NCBI RefSeq assembly: GCF_900637665.1
Contig: NZ_LR134386.1
Span: forward strand, 856,001-920,000
Reading direction: 5' to 3'
From: Chryseobacterium nakagawai
GTDB taxonomy: Bacteria; Bacteroidota; Bacteroidia; Flavobacteriales; Weeksellaceae
DNA: 64,000 nt
The notes under the pieces were generated by a model. The model made no database searches, was not told the DNA's origin, and saw nothing but the letters and a program-made list of their open reading frames with translations. Below are positions 23,579 through 30,872 of this stretch, piece by piece (position 1 is the stretch's first letter; each line of letters starts with the position of its first letter). Position numbers and translations under genes: made by a program.

Positions 23579-25087
23579 TTAAATTTCTTCGTCTTCTATT
23601 AACTCATCAACAAAGAACGAAATATCTTCTCTATCATATTTTTCCGGAAACTGATAGCCGTTAATCACAAGGATAGGGGTGAAGTTAAGCCCTGCATTAC
23701 TGTTTTCTACAGACATTTGAACTAGTGAATCCATATTTTCTGATGTAACAACTCCTCCGGATAGAATATTGACTTTGTTCTCGTCCCTTGTTTCGAACCA
23801 TTCTTCAACGGCATGTAAGAATTCTTTTTCTGTCTTATTATTGTAGATATAGGTAAGGTCCGAAATCAATGCATTGTATTTCTCATTAGATCTTTCAGGA
23901 GTATAGTTGAATCTCATTTGTAAGGAAACATCCTCTGGATATTTCTTTAAAAGACTTTCTGCCAGTTTATGGCCATCTTTACAGAAGCCACAATAAGGAT
24001 TGGAAATAATGGAAATACGAAGCCTTGCATCTTTTTTTCCTACTGAAAATGTTTCAGTATCCTGAAATTCTATTTTATCTTTTTCTAATAGCTGGCTTTT
24101 GAAAAGTTCATAGTTTCTCTTGAATCTAAGGTTTTTAGCATTCGATTTCTGAAGTTCTTCTTTCTGTTCAAGCAGGGTATTAGAATACATTACTGCTGAA
24201 AAGATTACTGCCCATAAAATAACTGTTAGTAAAAGGGCTCCAATTCCAAAAGAGAGATTCTGAAAAAAGAAAGCACTGATAATTAATTGCCCAACAAGGA
24301 TTGATATAATTAACAAACAAACTCTACAAAATGTCTTTTCAACAAAAGCCTGGATATACAAAGAATAACCAATTGCAAGTATGGAAACGAAAGTAAATCC
24401 TTTTACAATATAAGCCGTGGCTGGTAAAAATAATCCTAATATGGCAAGTCCGATAAAGTAAATTAATGAGAAGTCTGAAAATTTCAACCCTAATATACTG
24501 GTCTTATCTTGTTTGATAATTCTGTCACATGAATTAGCGGTTTGAGCAGCTGGAGTGGCTCCGCAGATGCTTCCAATTACACTGGAAGTATTTCCAAATT
24601 TTTGATTGAATAATTCTAATGAAATATAAACACCAGCTAATGAAAGAAGATTAAAGAGCGCTTCAAGTGGTTCTTGATATATAAATGAATAGATAAGAAT
24701 CACTGCAAAAACAGCGTATAAAATTGGTTTGAAATTGAAGGTTGCTTTATTTTCTGCATTTTCAGTCTTTTCAAACAAAAGAACAAAATCTGTAGAATTC
24801 TTGTAAAGTTCTTCTTTGTCTAGTGTTTTTGCTTTTTCAGAATAAACAGAATAATTACTTCCAGATTTTTTTACCAGTGAGAACGAATTGTCAACAATAG
24901 CAATAAATTCTTCCGGAAGCTCGTCCCAATATTCTTTGTCAAGTTGATAGGCATCATTTTTTACTCCCAAAAAGTTTAATGTATCACTGAAGGCTAATGC
25001 AGACGGATAATTGGGGTGAGAGTTAAACTGGAAAATAAATTCCTGCTTATCAAGTTTTAGGTAGTTAATTAGTTTATCAAAAATCAT
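23579..25087 (-). CDS. VKOR-thioredoxin fusion with a dead C39-like N-domain
   Basis: A 502-residue inner-membrane oxidoreductase likely to put disulfides into exported peptides. Residues 1-105 resemble a C39-like domain without a catalytic Cys (QFNSHPNYPSALAFSDTLNFLGV), perhaps a leader-binding module. Residues about 115-300 are a VKOR domain with several membrane segments, loop Cys in ICGAT and NSCDR, and the active pair CRVC. Residues about 335-502 are a thioredoxin-like domain with CxxC in NPYCGFCKDGH and cis-Pro in NFTPILVING. Domain order C39-like, VKOR, Trx is known in Bacteroidota peptide-export loci. Here it sits directly upstream of two Cys-rich GG-leader peptides, which are the likely substrates. 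Confidence 0.88.
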   Translation of the reverse strand: MIFDKLINYLKLDKQEFIFQFNSHPNYPSALAFSDTLNFLGVKNDAYQLDKEYWDELPEEFIAIVDNSFSLVKKSGSNYSVYSEKAKTLDKEELYKNSTDFVLLFEKTENAENKATFNFKPILYAVFAVILIYSFIYQEPLEALFNLLSLAGVYISLELFNQKFGNTSSVIGSICGATPAAQTANSCDRIIKQDKTSILGLKFSDFSLIYFIGLAILGLFLPATAYIVKGFTFVSILAIGYSLYIQAFVEKTFCRVCLLIISILVGQLIISAFFFQNLSFGIGALLLTVILWAVIFSAVMYSNTLLEQKEELQKSNAKNLRFKRNYELFKSQLLEKDKIEFQDTETFSVGKKDARLRISIISNPYCGFCKDGHKLAESLLKKYPEDVSLQMRFNYTPERSNEKYNALISDLTYIYNNKTEKEFLHAVEEWFETRDENKVNILSGGVVTSENMDSLVQMSVENSNAGLNFTPILVINGYQFPEKYDREDISFFVDELIEDEEI

Positions 25088-25101
25088 ATTAATATTTTCA
25101 A

Positions 25102-25132
25102 CTAAAATACACAGATGTTTTAAATTAACAAA
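25102..25132 (-). promoter_or_regulatory. Internal promoter before the VKOR/export genes
   Basis: On the minus strand: TTTG (25132-25129), 19 nt, TATTTTAG (25109-25102), one mismatch to TAnnTTTG, 14 nt before the start codon. It lets the export block be expressed apart from the gws genes upstream. Confidence 0.55.
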
Positions 25133-25197
25133 AGAATTTTTCTTTTATTAGTGAGATATAAGGTGGTATTGGTAGATTTGATTTGAATATCAATATT

Positions 25198-26298
25198 TTA
25201 TTTTACAGAATTCGGCTTTAAAACCAAGTTTCCTAAATTATAATATTGTATTGCTTTTTGATGGAAAGGATTTTGACTCCAGTCTTCCCAAGTGCATGTA
25301 TATGGATTATAACCACATTTTAAAGGTTTTGAAATATCAAGGCCCTCTTTATTCTTGTGGGTTCTTTCTGTGTAAGCACGGCAATCAGTACAAACATACC
25401 GAAACTCACAATCTTTACAAATTTCTATTTTGTCTTTAGTGAGGTTCCAATACTTTTTGAAATTGTTTTGTATCAGAACCTCTTCAAGACTTGATTGATG
25501 GATGTTTCCAAATTTTTCCGGCATTAAAGGGCAGTTCTTTATATTACCGTTGATATCAATTCCTATTTTTTTGTGTAAACAGGAATTGTGATTAATTGCT
25601 TCAAGAACTTTTGGAAGATTGGTATTGAAATATTTTAGATCTATTTTTCCGCAAGCGGATATTTTGATGTTTTCATGGTTAAAGTTTATCGTAAATCTAA
25701 ATACTTCTGTGGTCTTAAAAGGGATCTTTTTGCAATCGTAAAAAAAGAAATTATAAATTCTTGTGGTTGTTTGGTTGAGTATTTGGAAAAATTCCTCATC
25801 TAAAGCATTATGAAATGGAGAGTATATTTCTATACCTTCTAAAACAGAGCCTTTAAATTTATTGTCTATAGCTTGGTATTCTTCAAGAGAAAGTTTCTTA
25901 GTACAATAAATTGTTAAATGTTTTACCCCTAAGTTGTTGATAGAGTTTGTTATCCTGTCAAGAATAATGATATCATCAATTTCAATGAAAACATTTGAGA
26001 CTTTGCTTACCTCCTGGAACTCATAGGACATGGGAAGAAAGCTCCTATCCCAATCATCATTTGTTATAAAACCATATTCTTTTTCTAGCAGAAAGTCTAT
26101 ATATTCATGAATAATCTCTTTAGATTCAGCATCATAATTTTCTAAGATATTTTCAATAGAATCATTTTTCAGCTCCTCGATAATATCATATAATTCCAAA
26201 GGATAAAGATCTGATATTTTCCTCTGAAGATCAGAGATCAAAATTCTTCCGGCACCTTTGGTGATTAAAATATTACTGAATAGGTTAAAATATCTCAT
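25198..26298 (-). CDS. gwsS: Grasp-with-SPASM system SPASM-domain peptide maturase (GwsS)
   Basis: A 366-residue cytoplasmic protein of the GwsS type. Residues about 1-95 resemble a PqqD-like leader-binding fold (SDLQRKISDLYPLELYDIIEELKN, then a helix ending FLLEKEYGFI). The middle looks like a degenerate radical-SAM barrel. The C-terminal SPASM part is clear: NSCLHKKIGIDINGNIKNCP, GNIHQSSLEEV, CKDCEFRYVCTDCRAYT and CGYNPYTCTW. I find no CxxxCxxC cluster motif in the N-terminal half, so it should not do normal radical-SAM chemistry. Its start overlaps the 61-residue gene by ATGA, so translation is coupled. Works with GwsG on the precursor at 28287-28490 (inference from family context). Confidence 0.87.
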   Translation of the reverse strand: MRYFNLFSNILITKGAGRILISDLQRKISDLYPLELYDIIEELKNDSIENILENYDAESKEIIHEYIDFLLEKEYGFITNDDWDRSFLPMSYEFQEVSKVSNVFIEIDDIIILDRITNSINNLGVKHLTIYCTKKLSLEEYQAIDNKFKGSVLEGIEIYSPFHNALDEEFFQILNQTTTRIYNFFFYDCKKIPFKTTEVFRFTINFNHENIKISACGKIDLKYFNTNLPKVLEAINHNSCLHKKIGIDINGNIKNCPLMPEKFGNIHQSSLEEVLIQNNFKKYWNLTKDKIEICKDCEFRYVCTDCRAYTERTHKNKEGLDISKPLKCGYNPYTCTWEDWSQNPFHQKAIQYYNLGNLVLKPNSVK

Positions 26299-26480
26299 AA
26301 TAATCTTGTAAGTGCTTTTATTGGCCTTTCCCTCATCAGATAATCTGTTTGATAGACTTCACACTCTATATAGTTTATGTTAATACTGGTTTTATCATTA
26401 GATTTTTTAGTGCCAAGCTTTTCAATAAATTTAAAGGTAAGAGGTAATTTATTTTTTTCTTCTTTAAATAATTTTTTCAT
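26295..26480 (-). CDS. 61-residue protein coupled between gwsG and gwsS
   Basis: A small basic protein (MKKLFKEEKNKLPLTFKFIEKLG...) with no signal, no membrane segment, one Cys and no GG motif. I do not recognise it. It overlaps gwsG at its start by 4 nt (ATGA, 26477-26480) and gwsS at its end by 4 nt (26295-26298). Coupling on both sides with no slack argues that it is a real, translated gene. It could be a small maturation partner, a leader-binding accessory or a second substrate. None of these is shown. Confidence 0.65.
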   Translation of the reverse strand: MKKLFKEEKNKLPLTFKFIEKLGTKKSNDKTSININYIECEVYQTDYLMRERPIKALTRLL

Positions 26481-27379
26481 AAATATTGTGCTATTTCTTT
26501 TTCTAATGAATAGTTGCAGATTTCTGATAGCCCAATGAACTGACCTGTAGGATTAACTTCCAAAAAGTAGAATGTGTCTCCACTTTTTATAAAGTCTATC
26601 GAGCCACAGCTTAAGTCCAGTGATTGCATAAGCAGATGCGTTTTTTCTTCAATGTCTTCAGGAAGTTGGTATTGTACTTTTCTATTGGGCTTTTTATAAT
26701 TATATTTTCTAAAATCGGTTTTAGTCTGCTCATCATTTTGAGAAATAATAGCAGTAGACCACATTTTACCAGCCAGATAAAAGCTTCTTATTTCAAAGTC
26801 CTTTTCAATTTTTTCCTGAAAAAAGGTGATGAAGAATTCTTCCTTCTCTTTTTCCTGTATTACTGAAGTGTAAATGATGCCGTTGAAGTTTTTCTCGACA
26901 GAATCTAATATTACATTTTCTGTAATGGGTTTTGTAATTGTTTTATTGATAACAACTTCATCTGTGTTTTCTGCTAGAAAATATTCTGGAACTTCTAACC
27001 CAATTTTTTTTGCCTGCTCCAGGACCAAAAGTTTATTGACATGATTGTTGCTCTGTTTATTAATGCTTTTTTTTGATTCCAAGGTTTTTATCACGTAATC
27101 TTCCAGCCAATGTTGGTGTTCATCCATATGGTGGTTGGCAGCATTATTATCATAGGATAGGCGTTTGAATTTTAAACCTCCTCTTCTGTACCATGTACTT
27201 GCAATTTCATCCAGAAAAAAATTGTTTCTGTCACTCACCAAATAAATTCTTTTTTTATCAGCCTTAATTTCAAAAAACTCATCTTCATGCACTCGAATAA
27301 ACTTCTTTCCCATTGCCGAAAGATATTTGATAACTTTTGTGGTTGTAGAATCTCCGTTATTCGATATGATGAGTATCAT
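26477..27379 (-). CDS. gwsG: Grasp-with-SPASM system ATP-grasp peptide maturase (GwsG)
   Basis: A 300-residue cytoplasmic ATP-grasp ligase of the graspetide (microviridin-like) group. Known of the group: they use ATP to join Asp/Glu side chains to Ser/Thr or Lys in a core peptide, making ester or amide rings. Landmarks: STWYRRGGLKF (about 61-71), FEIRSFYLAGKMWSTAIISQ, TDFRKYNYKKP, SIDFIKSGDTFYFLEVNPTGQF, with the metal-binding Glu and Asn in LEVNP near the C-terminus. The start overlaps the end of the lipoprotein gene by 23 nt. With the GwsS gene it defines a grasp-with-SPASM locus. The acceptor and donor residues must be in the precursor at 28287-28490. Confidence 0.9.
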   Translation of the reverse strand: MILIISNNGDSTTTKVIKYLSAMGKKFIRVHEDEFFEIKADKKRIYLVSDRNNFFLDEIASTWYRRGGLKFKRLSYDNNAANHHMDEHQHWLEDYVIKTLESKKSINKQSNNHVNKLLVLEQAKKIGLEVPEYFLAENTDEVVINKTITKPITENVILDSVEKNFNGIIYTSVIQEKEKEEFFITFFQEKIEKDFEIRSFYLAGKMWSTAIISQNDEQTKTDFRKYNYKKPNRKVQYQLPEDIEEKTHLLMQSLDLSCGSIDFIKSGDTFYFLEVNPTGQFIGLSEICNYSLEKEIAQYL

Positions 27380-28217
27380 CCTGTTTTAGTTTTTTAAAAA
27401 AATCTTTTCTTATTTTGGAACTGTGTTTCATACTTGGAATTCCCAGGCTTTTCCGGTTACGGTCAGTCAGTGCACTGTCTTTTACAGGAATCATATTAAA
27501 ACCATATAGTGTAATTTTTTTATGGGCTCCTAAGTAGGTATCCTCCATTCTTGCATAATCACGCGGGGAGAAATCTCCTGATTTTACATATTCCAATAAT
27601 TTTTCCTTTATAAAAGGATAATTTTTTTTGGACTCAACCATATGAGTGATAAAGGTTGGCATAGGAAACCATCCTATTTTTTGAGGTGTTGGAAATCCAT
27701 GATTTTTAAAGGTCCATATAAGAAAATTTGCGTTTTTCTCTACATTTTTTCTGGTCAATGCTGTATCAAGAGGACGACCTGCCTGATCTCTTATCAGAGC
27801 AATCTTGAAAGAGTCAACCAGCTTTTTATCTAGTCCTTGTTTCCATTCTGTTATTTTTTCTTCAACAGATGCATTGTCTATTCCATATTTATTAAAAAGA
27901 GGCAGATACTTTTTATATTCGTCTCCATTAGGGGCAATCAGAGAAATTAATTGATAAAGACTTTTTTTTCCACCAAAGTCTTCATTATACTGATCAGCAA
28001 GAGTGATATAAGTTGCATATTCTTCAATACGGTCCTGATTTTTAGGATCATATTCTTTGAAAATTTGCCTGTACTCATTTACAGCTAATTTAGGATTGTT
28101 GGCCAGTCTATATATGCTGTCAATCTCGTTCACCTTATTATAATAAGTTATATAGTTTTTTTTACAAGATGTAAGGAATAATAAAATGATAAGAGAGAGA
28201 AATGGTAAAATTTTCAT
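27357..28217 (-). CDS. Lipoprotein encoded within the gws locus
   Basis: A 286-residue lipoprotein (MKILPFLSLIILLFLTSCKKN, lipidated Cys about residue 18). The body is helical and charged (ADQYNEDFGGKKSLYQLISL...), with WTFKNHGFPTPQKIGWFPMPTFITHMV as its most distinctive part. No enzyme motif that I recognise. It lies between the precursor gene (69 nt) and gwsG (overlap 23 nt), so it is part of the locus. Immunity, receptor or peptide-trapping roles at the cell surface are possible but unproven. Confidence 0.75.
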   Translation of the reverse strand: MKILPFLSLIILLFLTSCKKNYITYYNKVNEIDSIYRLANNPKLAVNEYRQIFKEYDPKNQDRIEEYATYITLADQYNEDFGGKKSLYQLISLIAPNGDEYKKYLPLFNKYGIDNASVEEKITEWKQGLDKKLVDSFKIALIRDQAGRPLDTALTRKNVEKNANFLIWTFKNHGFPTPQKIGWFPMPTFITHMVESKKNYPFIKEKLLEYVKSGDFSPRDYARMEDTYLGAHKKITLYGFNMIPVKDSALTDRNRKSLGIPSMKHSSKIRKDFFKKLKQDDTHHIE

Positions 28218-28286
28218 AAATAATTCAATTTAATAATATGGATAAAAAGGAGGGATATTCACCCTCCCTTTTTCTTTTTCATATGT

Positions 28287-28490
28287 TTAGCAAACTTCTA
28301 GTCTACCAATATAATCACCTCCATTAGATGTATAATGGTCAGCTTCATAGCATCCTGGCGTTGTAACTGCAGCACTAGACTCAATAGCATAAGATCTTAG
28401 ACTACCATTAACTGATTTTAAATCGTCTCTTTTTAGTTTTTTGTTTTCTAAAGAAGAAAAACCTTTCTTCATTCCTGTTAACTTTTTCAT
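28287..28490 (-). CDS. Grasp-with-SPASM precursor peptide
   Basis: A 67-residue peptide, read from the ATG at 28490. A longer frame to 28625 adds 45 residues of no leader type and is rejected. Leader: MKKLTGMKKGFSSLENKKLKRDDLKSVNG. The core begins near SLRSYAIESSAAVTTPGCYEAD and ends GGDYIGRLEVC. It offers Ser/Thr acceptors (SS, TT, YTS) and Glu/Asp donors (IES, YEAD, GGD, LEV) for GwsG ester or amide formation, plus two Cys. First gene of the gws locus, 69 nt before the lipoprotein gene. A palindrome and a TAAGTTTG -7 element lie upstream. Cut site not certain: NG-S is a variant of GG. Confidence 0.82.
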   Translation of the reverse strand: MKKLTGMKKGFSSLENKKLKRDDLKSVNGSLRSYAIESSAAVTTPGCYEADHYTSNGGDYIGRLEVC

Positions 28491-28622
28491 TGTTAAAATT
28501 TTTTTTTGAATTAATATTTTCTTGCCATATATCCCAGGCTTGGGAAGGTGCTGATCAGCTTGTATATTCATATTTTGTACTGTACACATACAAAAAAATA
28601 AATTTTGTGTTTTTACCTGAAG

Positions 28623-28630
28623 CAAACTTA
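28623..28630 (-). promoter_or_regulatory. -7 element of the gws precursor promoter
   Basis: TAAGTTTG on the minus strand, a perfect TAnnTTTG, about 133 nt upstream of the precursor start. No good -33 TTTG. That fits a promoter that needs an activator bound at the palindrome just upstream. Confidence 0.55.
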
Positions 28631-28663
28631 CACAAGAACAAATCGTAAAAAAAGTCTTAAGGT

Positions 28664-28683
28664 TGTAGATTTATAAATCTACA
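28664..28683. promoter_or_regulatory. 20-bp perfect palindrome, operator candidate of the gws promoter
   Basis: TGTAGATTTATAAATCTACA is its own reverse complement. Its central ATTTATAAAT (28669-28678) lies 39-48 nt upstream of the -7 element. The same core at the same distance is found upstream of the lanthipeptide-like precursor (30606-30615). Confidence 0.6.
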
Positions 28684-28713
28684 TATATGAATTTATAAAA
28701 ATAGAATATTAAA

Positions 28714-30483
28714 TCACTTGTATATCAATTGGTTATTGTTGTTTTGAGGATCGTTTAAACTATCAATTTCTTTAATATACATAGAAAGAGTAGTGCCTGT
28801 TTTTTTCTTAAAAGCTAAAGAAAATGCCTGTTCATTATTGTACCCCAGCTCTTCAGCAATGACAGATAATTTGTAGGAACGGAATTTTTTATCTTTTACT
28901 AATCTGTTTAAAGCAAAATCTATTCTAAGATCATTAAGATAACTCGCAAAGTTTTTGCTTTTATGAGTATTGATTATTTCTGATAAATAGGTCGTATTTG
29001 TTTTTATATTTTTGGCTAGGCTGGCTAATGTAATACCCTTTTTTAAGAAAAGTTCTTTAGATTCAAATATCCTCAATTCTTGTAATATAAATTGAGTGAC
29101 TTCCTCGGAAATAATCTTAGGGGCTTTATCATTTTGTTCACTTTGCTCTGGAGCCTCAATATGAGCTGTTTTAAAGGTACTAACTTCATTTTTTTCATCT
29201 TCATTTCTCTCTTCAATATTTCTCTTTTCAACCAGATTGATTAAATCCTGAGCAATTTTTCTTTGCTCTTTTTCTGTTTTCTTAGATTTATAATATAAAT
29301 ATATAATGAATAAAAGGATTAATAAAAGTATCCCCACAGAAATATAGAGCACTCTTTTTCTAGTCTTTAACTCTCCAATGATATCTTCTTTTTCTTGCAG
29401 AAGATTGGGGGTATCATACTTTCTTGGTATTTCTGTTGAAAGATATTTGAATTGCTCATCAAGCTTTTGATCTACTTTTAGAAAGCGTTCAATATAGTAA
29501 AGTTGTTGCTCTTTGTTGTTTTTCTCTTTATAGTAATCAATAAGAAAAGTATAGACATCCCTCAGTTCAGGAAATGTATATCCACTTTTTGCAATGATGG
29601 AATCCAGTTTAGTATAATTTTCTACGGCTTTCTCCTTGTTTTTTAACCCCTCATAAGATTTACCAATATTTAAAAGAGAGTAGTTCATATTCTGATCTTG
29701 GATACCAGAAAAATATTGATAAGCTTTTAAAAAATTTTTGACTGCAACATCATATTTTTTTAATTTTAAATTATATGCTCCTACATAATAAATATATTGA
29801 TGATTAACGTATTTGTTTTGGGAAGTCAATGGCGCTTTTAGCCCTTCATTAATCAGAATATTAGCAGAATCCAATTTATTAAGTTCAACATAACAATAGA
29901 TAAGGCTTATGCGCATTTGATTATGCTGAGATTCATCTGTGATACCATCTCCGTTATATAAATAATATCTGAATGTTTTGGCAGCATCGGCATTTTTACC
30001 CATATAGCTATTTAAATAGGCAATATTCATATTAGCATAGGCAATCTGTTTCTTGTCTTTTTGGGCTTTTGAGTGTTGTAATCCTAAAATATAATTGTCT
30101 AAAGCATATTTTAAATTATCATACTTATAATAAAGATTTCCCTTCATCAAATAAGTCTGAGAGGGATATATAGTTCCTTTTAAGTTTTTGGTAATGATGG
30201 CTGCACTATCCAGATACTTTAGAGCGTTTGAAAAATTTTCATTGAAATGAATAAGAACATATCCATCTGCTGTCTGAAGAGTATTTTGCTCCTTTTTAGC
30301 CTTTTGGAGGTAATATTTCGCTATAGTTTTAGCTTGATCGGTCTTTATATTTTCAAAATAATTATAAAATTTATTTTTCAATTCTTTATAGCTATATGTT
30401 TCTAAGCTATCATTTATTTTATTTTGTGAATAAAGTAAATTACTTAAAAGAATAAATAAAAAAAGGGCTTTAAATCTCATCAT
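28714..30483 (-). CDS. Membrane-anchored TPR/AraC-type transcription regulator
   Basis: A 589-residue one-component regulator. Signal-like N-terminus (MMRFKALFLFILLSNLLYSQ), then a TPR-rich sensor region outside the inner membrane (about 30-375; repeats such as YPSQTYLMKGNLYYKYDNLKYALDNYILGL and NYSLLNIGKSYEGLKNKEKAVENYTKL), one membrane segment at about 379-397 (VLYISVGILLLILLFIIYLYY), a linker, and a C-terminal AraC-type double helix-turn-helix (about 480-575: ITLASLAKNIKTNTTYLSEIINTHK, LSVIAEELGYNNEQAFSLAFKKKTG). It lies between the two peptide loci, divergent from the lanthipeptide-like arm and ahead of the gws arm. It probably binds the two ATTTATAAAT palindromes and activates both arms (inference). 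Confidence 0.9.
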   Translation of the reverse strand: MMRFKALFLFILLSNLLYSQNKINDSLETYSYKELKNKFYNYFENIKTDQAKTIAKYYLQKAKKEQNTLQTADGYVLIHFNENFSNALKYLDSAAIITKNLKGTIYPSQTYLMKGNLYYKYDNLKYALDNYILGLQHSKAQKDKKQIAYANMNIAYLNSYMGKNADAAKTFRYYLYNGDGITDESQHNQMRISLIYCYVELNKLDSANILINEGLKAPLTSQNKYVNHQYIYYVGAYNLKLKKYDVAVKNFLKAYQYFSGIQDQNMNYSLLNIGKSYEGLKNKEKAVENYTKLDSIIAKSGYTFPELRDVYTFLIDYYKEKNNKEQQLYYIERFLKVDQKLDEQFKYLSTEIPRKYDTPNLLQEKEDIIGELKTRKRVLYISVGILLLILLFIIYLYYKSKKTEKEQRKIAQDLINLVEKRNIEERNEDEKNEVSTFKTAHIEAPEQSEQNDKAPKIISEEVTQFILQELRIFESKELFLKKGITLASLAKNIKTNTTYLSEIINTHKSKNFASYLNDLRIDFALNRLVKDKKFRSYKLSVIAEELGYNNEQAFSLAFKKKTGTTLSMYIKEIDSLNDPQNNNNQLIYK

Positions 30484-30500
30484 ATTATATAAATACAGTA

Positions 30501-30508
30501 CAAATTTA
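30501..30508 (-). promoter_or_regulatory. -7 element of the regulator gene
   Basis: TAAATTTG on the minus strand (perfect TAnnTTTG), 18 nt before the regulator start codon. No -33 TTTG at the right distance. Confidence 0.5.
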
Positions 30509-30595
30509 CATTTTTTAATCCAAAAAAAAATTAATAATAAGTAAAGTGAATTTTAGTTTAACTGGTTGCTTTACAGTAGTTTTTTGTGTTTTTAT

Positions 30596-30625
30596 TATAC
30601 TTCGAATTTATAAATCTATAGTATA
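30596..30625. promoter_or_regulatory. Interrupted palindrome, operator candidate of the lanthipeptide-like promoter
   Basis: Outer arms TATACT and AGTATA (perfect) enclose ATTTATAAAT (30606-30615). It shares 12 bases (TTTATAAATCTA) with the palindrome at 28664-28683, and sits 39-48 nt upstream of TTTCTTTG at 30654-30661, a one-mismatch -7 element for the gene at 30690. Confidence 0.6.
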
Positions 30626-30653
30626 AGTTTTAATGTAATTTAAAAAATATTAC

Positions 30654-30661
30654 TTTCTTTG
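30654..30661 (+). promoter_or_regulatory. -7 element candidate of the lanthipeptide-like operon
   Basis: TTTCTTTG has one mismatch to TAnnTTTG and ends 28 nt before the start codon at 30690. Confidence 0.4.
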
Positions 30662-30689
30662 TAAGGCAAAACCTACAACATAAACAAAC

Positions 30690-30860
30690 ATGAAAAAGAG
30701 GGGAAAAGAAGAAAAAAGACTATCTTTAAACAAGATGCAAATGATGAAAGCAAGTCAAATGAAAACCATTCGCGGAGCTTTTGGTATTACACTTGGTTTT
30801 AATGAAAATGGAAGTGATGATCCACCTCCAACACCTTTTCAAACAGCCAGCGGTAAATAA
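30690..30860 (+). CDS. Class I lanthipeptide-type precursor without cysteine
   Basis: A 56-residue peptide. The leader contains RLSLNKMQMMKASQMKTIRGA: the LSLNK box followed by a helix and a GG-like end (here GA) is the class I lanthipeptide leader of Bacteroidota that LanB proteins bind. The core after GA, FGITLGFNENGSDDPPPTP then FQTASGK, has three Thr and two Ser to dehydrate and a run of prolines, but the whole peptide has no Cys, so no lanthionine ring can form within it. It starts 12 nt before the peptidase gene and is followed by split LanB genes. Confidence 0.82.
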   Translation: MKKRGKEEKRLSLNKMQMMKASQMKTIRGAFGITLGFNENGSDDPPPTPFQTASGK

Positions 30861-30872
30861 TTTTTAAGAATA

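Noticed and set aside
28491..28625. Longer N-terminus for the gws precursor peptide
   Set aside because: The added 45 residues have no leader features, and a leader-like ATG with a good context lies at 28490.
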